From positions 248,001 to 312,000 of the forward strand of contig NZ_VOBN01000004.1 of the NCBI RefSeq assembly GCF_008370045.1: a stretch of DNA of 64,000 nt. Reading direction: 5' to 3'. The stretch's first letter is position 1; every line of letters starts with the position of its first letter. The stretch comes from Pseudomonas sp. ANT_J12. Lineage in GTDB: Bacteria > Pseudomonadota > Gammaproteobacteria > Pseudomonadales > Pseudomonadaceae. The position numbers and the translations under genes are program-made. Shown here in pieces: positions 41,985 to 53,484 of this stretch. Under the pieces are notes generated by a model. The model did not search any database and was not told the origin of the DNA. It saw only the letters and a list, made by a program, of their open reading frames with translations.

Positions 41985-44366
41985 TCACTTCCTTAACGTG
42001 GCGTTCAACCTTTGTTCGAGCGAGGTGAGGATATTTTGCGTCGTGTTATTCACCTCATCGTCATTAAGAGTGCGCGATGGATGCTGCCAGGTCAAGCCAA
42101 CTGCAAGGCTTTTTCTATCAGGATCAATGCCTTTACCCTGATACACGTCAAATAGCCTGAGGTCCGTCAGCCATTCCCCTGCATTTTCACGGATTACGTC
42201 CAGTACGGCGCTGGCGGCGACGTCTTTTTCGGCGATCAGTGCAAGGTCACGACGCACTTCAGGAAAGCGCGACAACTCCTGGAATTTAGGCATTTTACCC
42301 AACGCCACTTCGGCCAGAACCAGCTCGAAGACGAAGACCGGACGGTCGAGACCGAGGGTTTTCGACAATTCAGGGTGGATCGCACCGACGTAACCCACCA
42401 GACGACCTTCACGCTCGATGCGTGCGGTCTGACCCGGATGCAGCGCCGGGTGCTTGCCTGGCACGAACGTGAACGAATCCAGCGCACCAGCGAAGCCCAA
42501 CACCGCTTCCACATCAGCCTTGACGTCGAAGAAGTCCACGACATCGCGACCTTGCGCCCAGCCTTCCGGCAGACGACTACCGCAAACCACACCGGCCAGC
42601 ATCGACTCTTGCTTCAAGCCTTCCAGCTGACCCACGAAACGCAGGCCGCTTTCGAACAGGCGGACGCGATCCTGTTGACGGTTCAGGTTGTGCTGAAGCG
42701 CCTTGACCAGACCCGGCCACAGGGACGAACGCATGGCCGCCATGTCGTTGGAGATCGGGTTGGCCAGCAACAGCGGTTCAACACCCGGATTAAACAGTTC
42801 GAACTGTTTCGGATCGATGAAGCTGTAGGTGATCGCTTCCTGATAACCACGAGCCACCAGCAGGCGGCGCAGTTCAGGCAGGTCGCTACGGGCTTCAGCC
42901 TTGGCTTGCGGTGCCAGGCGGGCTTGCGGGTAACGAACCGGCAGACGGTTGTAACCGTACAAACGGGCCAGCTCTTCGATCAGATCGACTTCCAGGCTGA
43001 TATCGAAGCGATGGCTTGGCACTTCTACGCGCCACTGCCCTGCCCCATCAGCAGAAACAGCCAGGCCCAAGCCATTGAGCAGACGCTCAACTTCGACCGG
43101 ATCCATTTCCATACCCAGCATCTGGGTGATGCGTTGCGCGCGCAGGGTCACCGGCGCGATTTTCGGCAGGTGCTGCTCGCTCACGGTTTCGGTGATCGGG
43201 CCGGCTTCGCCGCCAGTGATTTCCAGCAGCAGGCCCGTGGCGCGCTCCATGGCTTCACGGGCTAACTGCCAATCCACGCCACGCTCGTAGCGATGCGAGG
43301 CGTCGGTGTGCAGGCCATAGGAACGGGCTTTGCCAGCGACAGCAATCTGATCGAAGAACGCGCTTTCGAGGAACACGTCGCGAGTGGTCGCGGTGTTGAC
43401 GCCGCTGTGCTCGCCACCCATCACGCCAGCAATGGCCAACGCGCGGGTGTGGTCGGCGATCACCAGCGTATCGCTACGCAGGCTGACTTCCTGACCGTCG
43501 AGCAGCACCAGCTTCTCGCCTTCTTCGGCCATGCGCACGCGGATGCCGCCATTGATTTCGGCGAGGTCGAACGCGTGCAGCGGTTGACCCAGTTCCAGCA
43601 TCACGTAGTTAGTGATGTCGACGGCAGCGTCGATGCTGCGCACGTCGCCACGACGCAAGCGCTCAACCATCCACAGCGGTGTCGGCTTGGACAGGTCGAC
43701 GTTACGGATCACACGACCCAGGTAACGCGGACAAGCGGCTGGCGCCAGCACTTCAATCGAACGCACTTCATCGTGTACGGCTGGCACTACAGGCACCACT
43801 GGACGGGTGACTTCAGCGTTATACAGCGCGCCGACTTCACGAGCCAGACCGGCCAGGGACAGGCAATCGCCACGGTTCGGGGTCAGGTCGACCTCGATGC
43901 TGGCGTCGTCCAGGCCCAGGTATTCACGAATGTCCTGACCGACCGGCGCATCGGCCGGCAATTCCATCAAGCCATCGTTGCCTTCACCGACTTGCAGCTC
44001 GGCTTGCGAGCACAGCATGCCGTTGGATTCAACGCCACGCAGCTTGGCTTTCTTGATTTTGAAATCGCCAGGCAGTTCGGCACCGATCATGGCGAACGGG
44101 ATCTTCAGGCCCGGGCGCACGTTAGGCGCTCCGCAAACGATCTGAAAAGTCTCCGAGCCATTGCTGACCTGACAAACTCGCAACTTGTCGGCGTCTGGGT
44201 GCTGCTCGGTGCTCAGCACCTCGCCCACCACAACACCGGTGAATTCACCGGCGGCCGGCGTAACGCTATCGACCTCAAGACCGGCCATCGACAGACGAGC
44301 AACCAGCTCGTCGCGACTTACCTGCGGGCTTACCCAGCCACGCAGCCATTGTTCACTGAATTTCAT
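41985..44366 (-). CDS. pheT: Phenylalanyl-tRNA synthetase beta subunit
   Basis: The 793-residue beta chain of the alpha2-beta2 enzyme that charges tRNA-Phe. It has an N-terminal tRNA-binding EMAP-like domain (VGEVLSTEQHPDADKLRVCQ), B3/B4 editing region (PTPLWMVERLRRGDVRSIDA), B5 domain (LGMEMDPVEVERLLNGLGL) and a C-terminal ferredoxin-fold anticodon domain (LSRFPEVRRDLALIAEKDVA). Length and order are normal. It lies 26 bp after pheS. Confidence 0.98.
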   Translation of the reverse strand: MKFSEQWLRGWVSPQVSRDELVARLSMAGLEVDSVTPAAGEFTGVVVGEVLSTEQHPDADKLRVCQVSNGSETFQIVCGAPNVRPGLKIPFAMIGAELPGDFKIKKAKLRGVESNGMLCSQAELQVGEGNDGLMELPADAPVGQDIREYLGLDDASIEVDLTPNRGDCLSLAGLAREVGALYNAEVTRPVVPVVPAVHDEVRSIEVLAPAACPRYLGRVIRNVDLSKPTPLWMVERLRRGDVRSIDAAVDITNYVMLELGQPLHAFDLAEINGGIRVRMAEEGEKLVLLDGQEVSLRSDTLVIADHTRALAIAGVMGGEHSGVNTATTRDVFLESAFFDQIAVAGKARSYGLHTDASHRYERGVDWQLAREAMERATGLLLEITGGEAGPITETVSEQHLPKIAPVTLRAQRITQMLGMEMDPVEVERLLNGLGLAVSADGAGQWRVEVPSHRFDISLEVDLIEELARLYGYNRLPVRYPQARLAPQAKAEARSDLPELRRLLVARGYQEAITYSFIDPKQFELFNPGVEPLLLANPISNDMAAMRSSLWPGLVKALQHNLNRQQDRVRLFESGLRFVGQLEGLKQESMLAGVVCGSRLPEGWAQGRDVVDFFDVKADVEAVLGFAGALDSFTFVPGKHPALHPGQTARIEREGRLVGYVGAIHPELSKTLGLDRPVFVFELVLAEVALGKMPKFQELSRFPEVRRDLALIAEKDVAASAVLDVIRENAGEWLTDLRLFDVYQGKGIDPDRKSLAVGLTWQHPSRTLNDDEVNNTTQNILTSLEQRLNATLRK

Positions 44367-44392
44367 CCTGCTCTCCTAAGAATTCGTTACGA

Positions 44393-45463
<1,071 letters not shown>

Positions 45464-45518
45464 ATGACGTTTAACACCTGACCCCACAGAGGTGAGGCCG
45501 GGTGACTGTCGGGGGTAC

Positions 45519-45875
45519 TTAAGCCAAGGTGGCTTTAGCTTTCTCGACAATCGCAGCAAACGCCGCTTTTTCGTTCACTGCCAGATCAGCCAGAACCTTA
45601 CGGTCGATCTCGATGGACGCTTTTTTCAGGCCGGCGATGAAACGGCTGTAGGACAGACCGTTGATACGTGCACCAGCGTTGATACGAGCGATCCACAGAG
45701 CGCGGAACTGACGTTTTTTCTGACGACGGTCACGGTAGGCGTATTGGCCTGCCTTGATTACCGCTTGCTTGGCAACACGGAATACGCGCGAGCGAGCGCC
45801 GTAGTAGCCTTTAGCAAGTTTCAGAATTTTTTTGTGACGTTTACGGGCAATGACGCCACGCTTTACACGAGCCAT
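45519..45875 (-). CDS. rplT: 50S ribosomal protein L20
   Basis: The 118-residue basic protein shows L20 features ([20 protein letters not shown], then [20 protein letters not shown]). It is needed for early 50S assembly and in enterics represses rpmI-rplT translation. It follows rpmI by 27 bp. Confidence 0.99.
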   Translation of the reverse strand: MARVKRGVIARKRHKKILKLAKGYYGARSRVFRVAKQAVIKAGQYAYRDRRQKKRQFRALWIARINAGARINGLSYSRFIAGLKKASIEIDRKVLADLAVNEKAAFAAIVEKAKATLA

Positions 45876-45902
45876 GAGTTACTTCCTCTATTCTTGACTA
45901 AA

Positions 45903-46097
45903 TTAACGAAGGCGCAGCATGCGCTCGACTTTTGCCACGTCACACGGTGCCAGCAAGCTGCTACCGCGCAGTTGACGCTTACGCTTGGTCGACATTTTAG
46001 TCAGGATGTGGCTCTTGAAAGCGTGCTTGTGCTTGATACCGTTAGCAGTTTTCAGAAACCGCTTAGCAGCACCACTTTTAGTTTTCATTTTTGGCAT
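45903..46097 (-). CDS. rpmI: 50S ribosomal protein L35
   Basis: The 64-residue basic protein starts [20 protein letters not shown] and contains the family stretch [20 protein letters not shown]. It lies between infC and rplT in the universal order, 60 bp after infC. Confidence 0.99.
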   Translation of the reverse strand: MPKMKTKSGAAKRFLKTANGIKHKHAFKSHILTKMSTKRKRQLRGSSLLAPCDVAKVERMLRLR

Positions 46098-46157
46098 GTT
46101 CGGATACTCCGCATTCAGTTGATAAACATAATCAGAAGGCCTGCCGTGCCCTATTGA

Positions 46158-46709
46158 TTACTTCTTCTTTTTCGGGGCGATGACCATGATCAGCTGGCGT
46201 CCTTCCATCTTAGGATGCTGTTCGACCGAACCGTACTCGAGCAAGTCACCTTCAACTCGCTTGAGGAGTTCCATCCCCAGCTCCTGGTGGGCCATCTCAC
46301 GGCCGCGGAATCGCAAGGATACCTTGGCCCTGTCCCCATCACTCAGGAAACGTACCAGGTTGCGCAGTTTTACCTGGTAATCCCCTTCCTCCGTCCCTGG
46401 ACGAAACTTGATTTCTTTAACCTGGATCTGCTTCTGGTTTTTCTTGGCAGCGGCAACCTGCTTCTTCTTTTCGAAGATCGATTTGCCGTAGTCCATCAGT
46501 TTGCAAACAGGGGGCACTGCATCGGCGGAAATTTCCACCAAATCCAGTTTGGCCTCTTCAGCCTTAAGAAGCGCGTCTTCAATTGACACAATCCCAAGCT
46601 GCTCACCCTCAGCCCCAATTAACCGAACCTCGCGTGCCGAGATATTCTCGTTGATCGGGGCTTTCGGTGCAGCTCGTTTATCTTGTCTCATTTCACGCTT
46701 AATAGTAAT
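46158..46709 (-). CDS. infC: Translation initiation factor IF-3
   Basis: IF-3 checks start codons and keeps subunits apart. The start is best taken as ATT at 46709, preceded by CGGAG and overlapping the thrS stop by one base (TAATT). This gives [20 protein letters not shown] and 183 residues; the ATG at 46691 would remove six. The rare AUU start allows autoregulation, since IF-3 discriminates against it. Conserved blocks include [20 protein letters not shown] and [16 protein letters not shown]. Confidence 0.95.
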   Translation of the reverse strand: MTIKREMRQDKRAAPKAPINENISAREVRLIGAEGEQLGIVSIEDALLKAEEAKLDLVEISADAVPPVCKLMDYGKSIFEKKKQVAAAKKNQKQIQVKEIKFRPGTEEGDYQVKLRNLVRFLSDGDRAKVSLRFRGREMAHQELGMELLKRVEGDLLEYGSVEQHPKMEGRQLIMVIAPKKKK

Positions 46710-48631
46710 TACTCCGAATCTGGGCGACCACGCCGGGAAACCGCTTGAGCGAGGAACTCAGCGAATTGGGCGACGGGCATCGAGCCCAGGTCAGCACCTT
46801 CACGAGTACGCACAGCGACAGTCTGCATCTCGACTTCCCGATCTCCGATAACCAAGAGATAAGGAACCTTGAGCAAAGTATGCTCGCGGATTTTAAAGCC
46901 GATCTTTTCATTTCTCAAGTCAGACTTGGCACGAAATCCGCTTTCGTTGAGAGTTTTTTCAACCTCGGCGGCGAAATCAGCCTGTTTATCAGTGATGTTC
47001 ATGATCACTGCCTGGGTCGGAGCCAGCCACGCAGGGAACGCGCCCTCGTAGTGCTCGATCAGGATTCCGACAAAACGTTCGAAGGATCCGAGGATCGCCC
47101 GGTGCAACATAACCGGGTGCTTGCGACTGTTGTCTTCGGAGACGTATTCGGCTCCCAGACGGACAGGCAGATTAAAATCGAGCTGAAGGGTACCACACTG
47201 CCAGACTCGGCCAAGGCAATCTTTCAGCGAGAATTCGATCTTCGGACCATAAAAAGCACCTTCGCCCGGCTGCAAATCGTACGGCAAGCCAGCGCTATCA
47301 AGGGCTGCAGCCAATGCAGCTTCGGCGCGATCCCACAATTCGTCGGAGCCGACGCGCTTTTCCGGACGAGTGGACAGCTTCATCTCGACGTCTTTAAAGC
47401 CGAAGTCGGCATAAACGTCCATGGTCAGCTTGATGAACGCAGCGGATTCGGCCTGCATCTGCTCTTCGGTGCAGAAGATGTGGGCGTCATCCTGGGTGAA
47501 CGCACGTACACGCATGATGCCGTGCAATGCACCCGATGGCTCGTTACGGTGGCAAGCACCGAATTCGGCCAGGCGCATCGGCAGCTCGCGGTAGCTTTTC
47601 AGGCCCTGATTGAACACCTGCACGTGGCACGGGCAGTTCATCGGCTTGATGGCGTAGTCGCGGTTTTCCGACTGAGTGGTGAACATGTTGTCGGCGTAGT
47701 TGGCCCAGTGCCCGGATTTCTCCCACAGGCTGCGGTCAACGACCTGCGGAGTCTTGATCTCCAGGTAGCCGTTATCGCGCTGCACCTTGCGCATGTACTG
47801 CTCAAGCACCTGGTACAGGGTCCAGCCGTTCGGGTGCCAGAACACCATGCCCGGCGACTCTTCCTGGGTGTGGAACAGGCCCAGGCGTTTGCCGATCTTG
47901 CGGTGATCGCGCTTTTCAGCTTCTTCGATGCGCTGGATGTAAGCTGCCAGCTGCTTCTTGTCCGCCCAAGCTGTGCCGTAGACGCGCTGCAATTGCTCGT
48001 TCTTGGCATCGCCACGCCAGTAGGCGCCGGACAACTTGGTCAGCTTGAATGATTTCAGGAAGCGCGTGTTCGGCACGTGCGGACCGCGGCACATGTCGAC
48101 GTATTCTTCGTGATAGTACAGGCCCATGGCCTGCTCGTTCGGCATGTCCTCGACCAGGCGCAACTTGTAGTCTTCGCCACGAGCCTTGAACACTTCGATC
48201 ACTTCGGCGCGCGGAGTGACTTTCTTGATCACGTCGTAATCTTTTTCGATCAGCTGCTGCATGCGCTGTTCGATCGCGGCCAGGTCGTCCGGCGTAAAAG
48301 GACGCTCGAAGGCGATGTCGTAATAGAAGCCTTCGTCGATGACCGGGCCGATGACCATCTTGGCCGTCGGGTACAACTGCTTGACCGCATGGCCAACCAG
48401 GTGGGCGCAAGAGTGGCGAATGATCTCCAGCCCCTCTTCATCCTTTGGCGTAATGATTTGCAGCGTGGAATCGCTGTCGATGATGTCGCTGGCGTCGACC
48501 AGCTTGCCATTGACCTTGCCGGCCACGGTGGCTTTGGCCAGGCCAGCACCAATGGATGCGGCGACCTCGGCTACGGAAACCGGGTGGTCGAATGAACGTT
48601 GACTGCCGTCGGGAAGAGTAATAGTTGGCAT
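46709..48631 (-). CDS. thrS: Threonyl-tRNA synthetase
   Basis: The 640-residue enzyme has the TGS domain ([20 protein letters not shown]), the editing domain with [16 protein letters not shown] and [20 protein letters not shown], class II catalytic motifs ([32 protein letters not shown]) and the C-terminal anticodon domain. The ATG at 48631 has AGGAGAGGAGG upstream; an in-frame upstream ATG at 48664 is less likely. Confidence 0.98.
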   Translation of the reverse strand: MPTITLPDGSQRSFDHPVSVAEVAASIGAGLAKATVAGKVNGKLVDASDIIDSDSTLQIITPKDEEGLEIIRHSCAHLVGHAVKQLYPTAKMVIGPVIDEGFYYDIAFERPFTPDDLAAIEQRMQQLIEKDYDVIKKVTPRAEVIEVFKARGEDYKLRLVEDMPNEQAMGLYYHEEYVDMCRGPHVPNTRFLKSFKLTKLSGAYWRGDAKNEQLQRVYGTAWADKKQLAAYIQRIEEAEKRDHRKIGKRLGLFHTQEESPGMVFWHPNGWTLYQVLEQYMRKVQRDNGYLEIKTPQVVDRSLWEKSGHWANYADNMFTTQSENRDYAIKPMNCPCHVQVFNQGLKSYRELPMRLAEFGACHRNEPSGALHGIMRVRAFTQDDAHIFCTEEQMQAESAAFIKLTMDVYADFGFKDVEMKLSTRPEKRVGSDELWDRAEAALAAALDSAGLPYDLQPGEGAFYGPKIEFSLKDCLGRVWQCGTLQLDFNLPVRLGAEYVSEDNSRKHPVMLHRAILGSFERFVGILIEHYEGAFPAWLAPTQAVIMNITDKQADFAAEVEKTLNESGFRAKSDLRNEKIGFKIREHTLLKVPYLLVIGDREVEMQTVAVRTREGADLGSMPVAQFAEFLAQAVSRRGRPDSE

Positions 48632-49006
48632 GGCGCCTCCTCTCCTAGTGGTGACCCCTACCAAAGGTCACGTGGGTTGGGATGAGCCAGTACAAGATCC
48701 GATCCAGGCCATTCAATGACGAACGCCTGCCTTACAGCGGCAGGAGCCTTGCGGCCAACCGGAAAACCGAACCAGAGTGACTGGGATTCAAATCAGGGGT
48801 TATTCGTGCCTTTGCCGCTGCCGGGACTGAACGTCATCCGCAGCCCGCAAAGGCCCGAGCGAGGCATGCTAGCACAGATGAACGGTCGTCGCGGTAGCGC
48901 GGTTTTCTGCTGCGGCAAATCAGGCGCTTTTATGCCAGAGTGCTGAACTTGAACGCCGTTTCACCCCTCTGATATCAAGACATTGACCCACAAGGAGCAT
49001 CCCAGC
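48632..49006. promoter_or_regulatory. Divergent upstream region of thrS and the CxC protein gene
   Basis: No gene is supported in these 375 bp. The region must hold the thrS promoter and leader on one strand and the promoter of the small exported protein on the other. I see no clear tRNA-like operator or T-box. Confidence 0.5.
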
Positions 49007-49309
49007 ATGCGTCTGAATCGTTTGTTCGCTGTAGTCGCACCCATCGTCCTGTTGTTGCCGCTGGCCGCCCATGCCGATTGGCCGAAGGGTGAACGCGAGA
49101 AATACATGGATCAGTGCACTCAGGCCGCCACTCCTCAGATTGGTGCGGCCGCGGCTAAGGCTCACTGTGCCTGTGGCGCTGACGCGATTAAATCGTACCC
49201 AGCCAAGGACCTTCAGGCCTTGATGGATAACAAGGCTGATGAAGCGCTGCAACGTAAGGCATTGACCCAGATCGGAGCGTGCAAAGCCGATAACAAGGCA
49301 AAAAAATAA
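49007..49309 (+). CDS. Small exported cysteine-containing protein
   Basis: From ATG 49007, with AAGGAGCATCCCAGC upstream, the product has about 100 residues. A signal peptide (LFAVVAPIVLLLPLAAHA) precedes a helical domain with four cysteines (MDQCTQAA, HCACGADAI, IGACKADN), probably two disulfides in the periplasm. Similar small proteins are common and uncharacterised in Pseudomonas. It stands alone. Confidence 0.85.
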   Translation: MRLNRLFAVVAPIVLLLPLAAHADWPKGEREKYMDQCTQAATPQIGAAAAKAHCACGADAIKSYPAKDLQALMDNKADEALQRKALTQIGACKADNKAKK

Positions 49310-49601
49310 GCCTAAAAGGACGCTTTGAAGGCCCCAATAGCCGATGAAAAGCCTCCAAAAAGCGCCTTTTCGTACAATTTATGCAGGTTTTACAGCTTTT
49401 TTTATCGTCTTTACTTTTGGCTGAAAGCCTTTTAAAACGGGGCTTTCAGCCTGATCAAGCAGCAAACAAGGCACGGTTTCAGGGCAAACAATCCCTCCGG
49501 GGGGCTCCCAAACCGTACATTTCGACTATGATAGTCCCGTGTGCCCAGTTGGCCTGAGCAGCACAGTACTACTGAAAATATATGTTTCTTGGAGATACAC
49601 C
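49310..49601. promoter_or_regulatory. 5' region of the cold-shock gene
   Basis: These 292 bp contain no gene. A hairpin GGCTGAAAGCC / GGCTTTCAGCC lies at 49419-49451. The last 100 bp before the csp start should hold its promoter and leader, which in this family is often long and temperature-responsive; I cannot define it further. Confidence 0.5.
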
Positions 49602-49814
49602 ATGTCTAATCGCCAAACCGGCACCGTTAAATGGTTCAACGATGAAAAAGGCTTCGGCTTCATCACTCCTCAAGGTGGCGGTGACGACCTGTTCGTACAC
49701 TTCAAAGCTATCGAAAGCGACGGTTTCAAAAGCCTGAAAGAAGGCCAGACCGTTTCCTTCGTGGCTGAGAAAGGCCAAAAGGGTATGCAAGCTGCACAAG
49801 TTCGCCCAGAGTAA
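49602..49814 (+). CDS. CspA-family cold-shock protein
   Basis: The 70-residue single OB-fold protein has both nucleic acid-binding motifs, KGFGFITP (RNP1) and DLFVHF (RNP2), and the family start [14 protein letters not shown]. It acts as an RNA chaperone. The Shine-Dalgarno TTGGAGATACACC supports the ATG at 49602; the upstream open frame is leader. Confidence 0.98.
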   Translation: MSNRQTGTVKWFNDEKGFGFITPQGGGDDLFVHFKAIESDGFKSLKEGQTVSFVAEKGQKGMQAAQVRPE

Positions 49815-49828
49815 GTTTCTGGCGCACT

Positions 49829-49860
49829 AAAAAAACCCCGTCCATGTGACGGGGTTTTTT
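49829..49860 (+). terminator. Intrinsic terminator after the cold-shock gene
   Basis: AAAAAACCCCGTC / GACGGGGTTTTTT with a short loop, 15 bp after the stop. It is symmetric (A run and T run), so it can also serve the convergent lipoprotein gene. Confidence 0.93.
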
Positions 49861-49887
49861 ATGTGCGAAACAAAAGCGGTACAGCGA

Positions 49888-50208
49888 TCAGCCGCAGTTG
49901 ACGCGCGTGATCACCAGGTTGTCATCGGTGTTCAGGTTCAGGCGATCGGAACGGTATTCCATGGTCACCATATCGTCGGGCTTGAGGATCCGGGCATTCT
50001 GCGCGCCTGCGCGAGTACGCGCCTGCTCCAGCAGTTCCGGCGAGGCCTTTTTACCGATGGTGAATTGCGCCGCTTCTGAATCACAACGGCTATGGCCGGT
50101 GTCGGTCACCACAGGGTCCTTTGCAGCCGACTCGGTGGAGGGAGTGCTGCAACCGGCCAGCATGGCAACGGCCAGCAAAGTACCCAATGACGCGAGCTTC
50201 CAAGGCAT
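49888..50208 (-). CDS. Lipoprotein with I78-type peptidase inhibitor domain
   Basis: From ATG 50208, behind AAGGAGGCTTC, the 106-residue product has a lipobox (LLAVAMLAGC) and a C-terminal domain of about 60 residues: RCDSEAAQFTIGKKASPELL, then MEYRSDRLNLNTDDNLVITR and VNCG. This is the pattern of inhibitor family I78, with a conserved disulfide (C...CG). It should lie in the outer membrane or periplasm and protect against proteases. Confidence 0.88.
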   Translation of the reverse strand: MPWKLASLGTLLAVAMLAGCSTPSTESAAKDPVVTDTGHSRCDSEAAQFTIGKKASPELLEQARTRAGAQNARILKPDDMVTMEYRSDRLNLNTDDNLVITRVNCG

Positions 50209-50374
50209 GAAGCCTCCTTTATTCAATAGTTAAGCTGAGTTCGTGCGACCGCCATTCCGGCGTTTGGTTTCACAGGCAGCGCTATCGCCCCGCCCTCGAC
50301 CTGGACAATCGCCGAGTTTGCCTGAGCATCGCCGTGTCGTTCACCACTGAATCGTGACTGAATATGAACAATGC

Positions 50375-50701
50375 TCAATAAACGTCGATGTAGTCGTAAA
50401 GCGGATGCGGCCAGTTCTCTTTCAACGCGTTGAAGATCTGCATGACCCAGACCTCGTCACTGGCCGCGACATTTCCCACATACCCCGAGCCCTTGGCCCA
50501 CGTCTCCAGACGAAACAGCAGCCCACCGATGTCGGTGCCGCCGACGACGCCTGACGAAATGTAAGCGATGCCGCCCTTTGTTACCCGCAGCTGGGTGTGC
50601 TCATCATCGCTGGCAGAGGCCAGCAGTTGGCGCACGGCCTCAAGGGTCAAGCCGTCAGGAGTGTTCAAATCGATCTGCACAGCGCGGTCCTTGAAATCCA
50701 T
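50375..50701 (-). CDS. Hypothetical protein, 108 residues
   Basis: From ATG 50701 (MDFKDRAVQIDLNTPDGLTL) the product is a small soluble alpha/beta protein with a Gly-rich turn (ISSGVVGGTDIGG). No Shine-Dalgarno is strong and an upstream start at 50764 is open, so the start is uncertain. The family is unknown to me. It is divergent from a small plus-strand gene. Confidence 0.65.
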   Translation of the reverse strand: MDFKDRAVQIDLNTPDGLTLEAVRQLLASASDDEHTQLRVTKGGIAYISSGVVGGTDIGGLLFRLETWAKGSGYVGNVAASDEVWVMQIFNALKENWPHPLYDYIDVY

Positions 50702-50811
50702 CAAAAACCAAGTGTCGCATAGCCCTCCCCTCATGCCTAAGTCGGAGTGCCAAATGCCGCGCAAAATGGTTAACTCGACGTTCAGACTTTTCCGACTTCA
50801 CGAGCGCCATC

Positions 50812-51024
50812 ATGACCACCGTAAGTATCGACGCCGACATCAAAGCCAAGTGGGCACAGGGCCACAGCTCTTACAGCCCCGGCAGCCCGGAGGAGCTGGC
50901 AATCATTGGGATCGATCTTTTGGTCAAGGAATTGGGGACACAAGCCGCCCAGTTGTTCATCACCCAGGTATTCGAAAAATACCCGGCGGATTACCTCGGC
51001 GTTGTGGAGTCAGGCAGGGAATAA
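50812..51024 (+). CDS. Small hypothetical protein, 70 residues
   Basis: A small acidic helical protein (SIDADIKAKWAQGHSSYSPG, then LAIIGIDLLVKELGTQAAQL). No membrane segment or known motif. It starts at an ATG 110 bp from the divergent gene and ends before a GC hairpin shared with the nucleoside hydrolase end (CCCGCAGG/CCTGCGGG). Confidence 0.65.
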   Translation: MTTVSIDADIKAKWAQGHSSYSPGSPEELAIIGIDLLVKELGTQAAQLFITQVFEKYPADYLGVVESGRE

Positions 51025-51056
51025 AACCCGCAGGCTGGCACCTGCGGGTGTAACGC

Positions 51057-52085
51057 TTACTTCAGACGAGCCAGACGCTGGGTCAGCAGGTCGAAGAAGC
51101 CCTGAGCATCGCCATTCTCGACCCAGAAGGCATTCTTCGGAGCTTTCAGGCCGTCATACCAGTCAACGACGGTCTGGCCAAAGGTAATGCCTTCGCGGCT
51201 GTCGATCGCTACGTTGACCGAGCGACCGGTGAACAGCTCCGGCTTCAGCAGGTAGGCAATGACGGTGGCGTCATGCACCGGGCCACCCGGGATGCCGTAG
51301 TGCTCCATATCGCCTTTGACATATTCATTGAGAATATCGCCCACGATCTTGCCGGCATTGTTGTTGAGCGCAGCGATCTGCTTCAGGCGCGCGTCGCTGG
51401 TGAGGATCTTGTGGGTCACGTCCAGCGGCAGGTAGGTCAGCTTCACGCCACTCTTGAGCACCACTTCCGCAGCCTGAGGGTCGGCGAACAGGTTGAACTC
51501 GGCCACCGGGGTGATGTTGCCGCCATTGAAATGCGCACCGCCCATGATCACCACTTCCTTGATGCCCTGAACGATTTCAGGTTCCTGGATCAGCGCCAGG
51601 GCCAGGTTGGTCTGTGGACCAAGCATGGCGATGGTGATGCTGTGGGGCTTGGCGGCTTTCAGGGTATCGATCAGGTAGTTGACCGCATTGCCCTCGGCCA
51701 GGCCTTTCTTCGGTTCGTGCACGGTGACACCCGACAGGCCTTCCTTGCCATGGATGTTCTCGGCGTAGATCGGCGTGCGCATCAGCGGTTTCGGCGCGCC
51801 CGCGTAGACCGGCACTTCTTCGCGCCCTGCCCACTCGCGAGCCAATCGCGCGTTACGCGAGGTCTTGTCCAGACGCACGTTGCCGGCCACGGTGGTCAGC
51901 GCGCGGATGTTCAGTTCTTCCGGCGACGCCAGGGCAAACAGCAAGGCGACCACGTCGTCGGCACCCGGGTCGGTGTCGATGATCAAGTCGATTTTTTCCG
52001 CCGCCTGGGCGCTTGTTGCGGTAATCAGGGACAAAAGCAGCAGACTCCGGAGCAGATGATGCAGTTTCTGAGCATAGCGGTGCAT
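51057..52085 (-). CDS. Exported inosine-uridine type nucleoside hydrolase
   Basis: This enzyme splits nucleosides into base and ribose. From ATG 52085 (AAGGAG upstream) the product has 342 residues with a signal peptide ending TATSAQA. The calcium-binding motif DTDPGADDVVALL, the MGGAHFNGGNITPVAEFNLF stretch and the late GPVHDATVIAYL are family hallmarks. Being the last gene of the ribose operon, it probably frees ribose from nucleosides in the periplasm for uptake by RbsABC. Confidence 0.95.
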   Translation of the reverse strand: MHRYAQKLHHLLRSLLLLSLITATSAQAAEKIDLIIDTDPGADDVVALLFALASPEELNIRALTTVAGNVRLDKTSRNARLAREWAGREEVPVYAGAPKPLMRTPIYAENIHGKEGLSGVTVHEPKKGLAEGNAVNYLIDTLKAAKPHSITIAMLGPQTNLALALIQEPEIVQGIKEVVIMGGAHFNGGNITPVAEFNLFADPQAAEVVLKSGVKLTYLPLDVTHKILTSDARLKQIAALNNNAGKIVGDILNEYVKGDMEHYGIPGGPVHDATVIAYLLKPELFTGRSVNVAIDSREGITFGQTVVDWYDGLKAPKNAFWVENGDAQGFFDLLTQRLARLK

Positions 52086-52129
52086 AGCGCACTCCTTGTG
52101 CGTGGGACAGCAGAAAGGGATACAGCGGG

Positions 52130-52534
52130 TTAGAACGTCACCCCGGACACCAGCACGATGTTGCAGTACGGCGAGCATTCGCCGGTACGAACAATCGCCC
52201 GCGCCTGTCGGCTGAGGACTTTGAATTGGTCATGGCTGAGCAGTTCGCGCTGGCCCAATTCGCCTTCGGCATTCAGTTGATCCAGGGTCGCCAGGGCCAC
52301 CGGTTGCTTGTCGAGGATCTCCTGGGCGAGCACATGGCTCTCGACCTGCATTTCGCTGAGCACCACTTTCAAGGTGCTGACGAAATCCGGAATCCCGTGG
52401 GTCAGGGCCAGGTCGATCAGTTCGACGCCCGGCGGTACCGGCAGGCCGGCATCGCCAATCACCACCATGTCGCCATGGCCCAGGGAGGCGATCAGCCGCG
52501 ACAGCGCGACATTTAGCAAAGGTGTCTTTTTCAT
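52130..52534 (-). CDS. rbsD: D-ribose pyranase
   Basis: RbsD converts the beta-pyranose form of ribose to the furanose form for RbsK. The 134-residue protein shows [33 protein letters not shown] and the late [15 protein letters not shown]. Its ATG overlaps the rbsK stop by 4 bp. Confidence 0.98.
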   Translation of the reverse strand: MKKTPLLNVALSRLIASLGHGDMVVIGDAGLPVPPGVELIDLALTHGIPDFVSTLKVVLSEMQVESHVLAQEILDKQPVALATLDQLNAEGELGQRELLSHDQFKVLSRQARAIVRTGECSPYCNIVLVSGVTF

Positions 52535-53448
52535 GGTGTCTTGAAGGCCTGTACGTCGGACAAGGTTGGAATGGAGGGCTGGGCACCGGCACGGGTCACG
52601 GACAGCGCCGCCGCGACCTGGCCGAAACGGATCGCCTCGGCCTCGGTTTTGCCTGACGCCAGCGCCGCGGCGAAACCGCCGACAAAGGTGTCACCCGCCG
52701 CCGTCGTATCCACCGCTTGCACCTTTGGCGCAGGGAAATGCGTGAAGCCTGTGCCGTCGGCAAACAACGAGCCTTGGGCGCCGAGGGTGATGATCACCTT
52801 GCCTGCGCCCATGCCGATCAGCCGGGTGGCGGCGGTTTCGGCGGTTTCGAGGGAATCCACCGGCAACCCGCTCAGGGCCGACGCTTCGCTTTCGTTGGGG
52901 ATCAGGTAGTCGATGGACGCATACCAATCCGCCGGCAGCGGACGACTGGCCGGCGCCGGGTTGAGAATCACGGTCTTGCCCAGTTCACGACCGCGCTTGA
53001 GCGCATGCCCGACCGTGGCATCCGGCACTTCCAGCTGACAGATGATCACGTCCGCCGCTTGCAATACCGCGTCGAAACGATCGATCACTTCAGGCGTCAG
53101 CGCGCCGTTGGCGCCGGCGACAATCACGATCGCGTTCTGGCTGTTGTCATCGACCACGATCAAGGCCACGCCGCTGGCGCCGTCGACGAGGCTGACGGCC
53201 TGACAATCGATCTGCTCGGCCAACAGCGCCCCGCGCAGTTCCTGGCCATAGGCATCAGTCCCGACACAGCCGACCATCGCCACTTGGGCACCCAGTCGCG
53301 CGGCGGCCACGGCCTGGTTCGCACCCTTGCCGCCGGAGACGGTAGAGAACGACTGGCCGATCAGCGTTTCACCGCCACGGGGCAGCCGTGGCGCCCGGGT
53401 CACCAGGTCCATGTTCAGGCTGCCTATTGCCACTACTTTTGCTGGCAT
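52531..53448 (-). CDS. rbsK: Ribokinase
   Basis: The 305-residue PfkB-family kinase phosphorylates ribose. Motifs are [35 protein letters not shown] near the start and the anion-hole motif [17 protein letters not shown] near the end, with Asp as catalytic base. It lies between rbsR and rbsD. Confidence 0.98.
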   Translation of the reverse strand: MPAKVVAIGSLNMDLVTRAPRLPRGGETLIGQSFSTVSGGKGANQAVAAARLGAQVAMVGCVGTDAYGQELRGALLAEQIDCQAVSLVDGASGVALIVVDDNSQNAIVIVAGANGALTPEVIDRFDAVLQAADVIICQLEVPDATVGHALKRGRELGKTVILNPAPASRPLPADWYASIDYLIPNESEASALSGLPVDSLETAETAATRLIGMGAGKVIITLGAQGSLFADGTGFTHFPAPKVQAVDTTAAGDTFVGGFAAALASGKTEAEAIRFGQVAAALSVTRAGAQPSIPTLSDVQAFKTP

Positions 53449-53484
53449 ACGTCACTACTCATTAATTCGGTTTCTGCGGTGCTT

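Noticed and set aside
46745..48052. Plus-strand open frame of 435 codons
   Set aside because: Antisense to thrS; no independent evidence.
48632..48960. Possible riboswitch or T-box before thrS
   Set aside because: No conserved T-box or tRNA-like anticodon arm could be found; Gammaproteobacteria generally do not use T-boxes.
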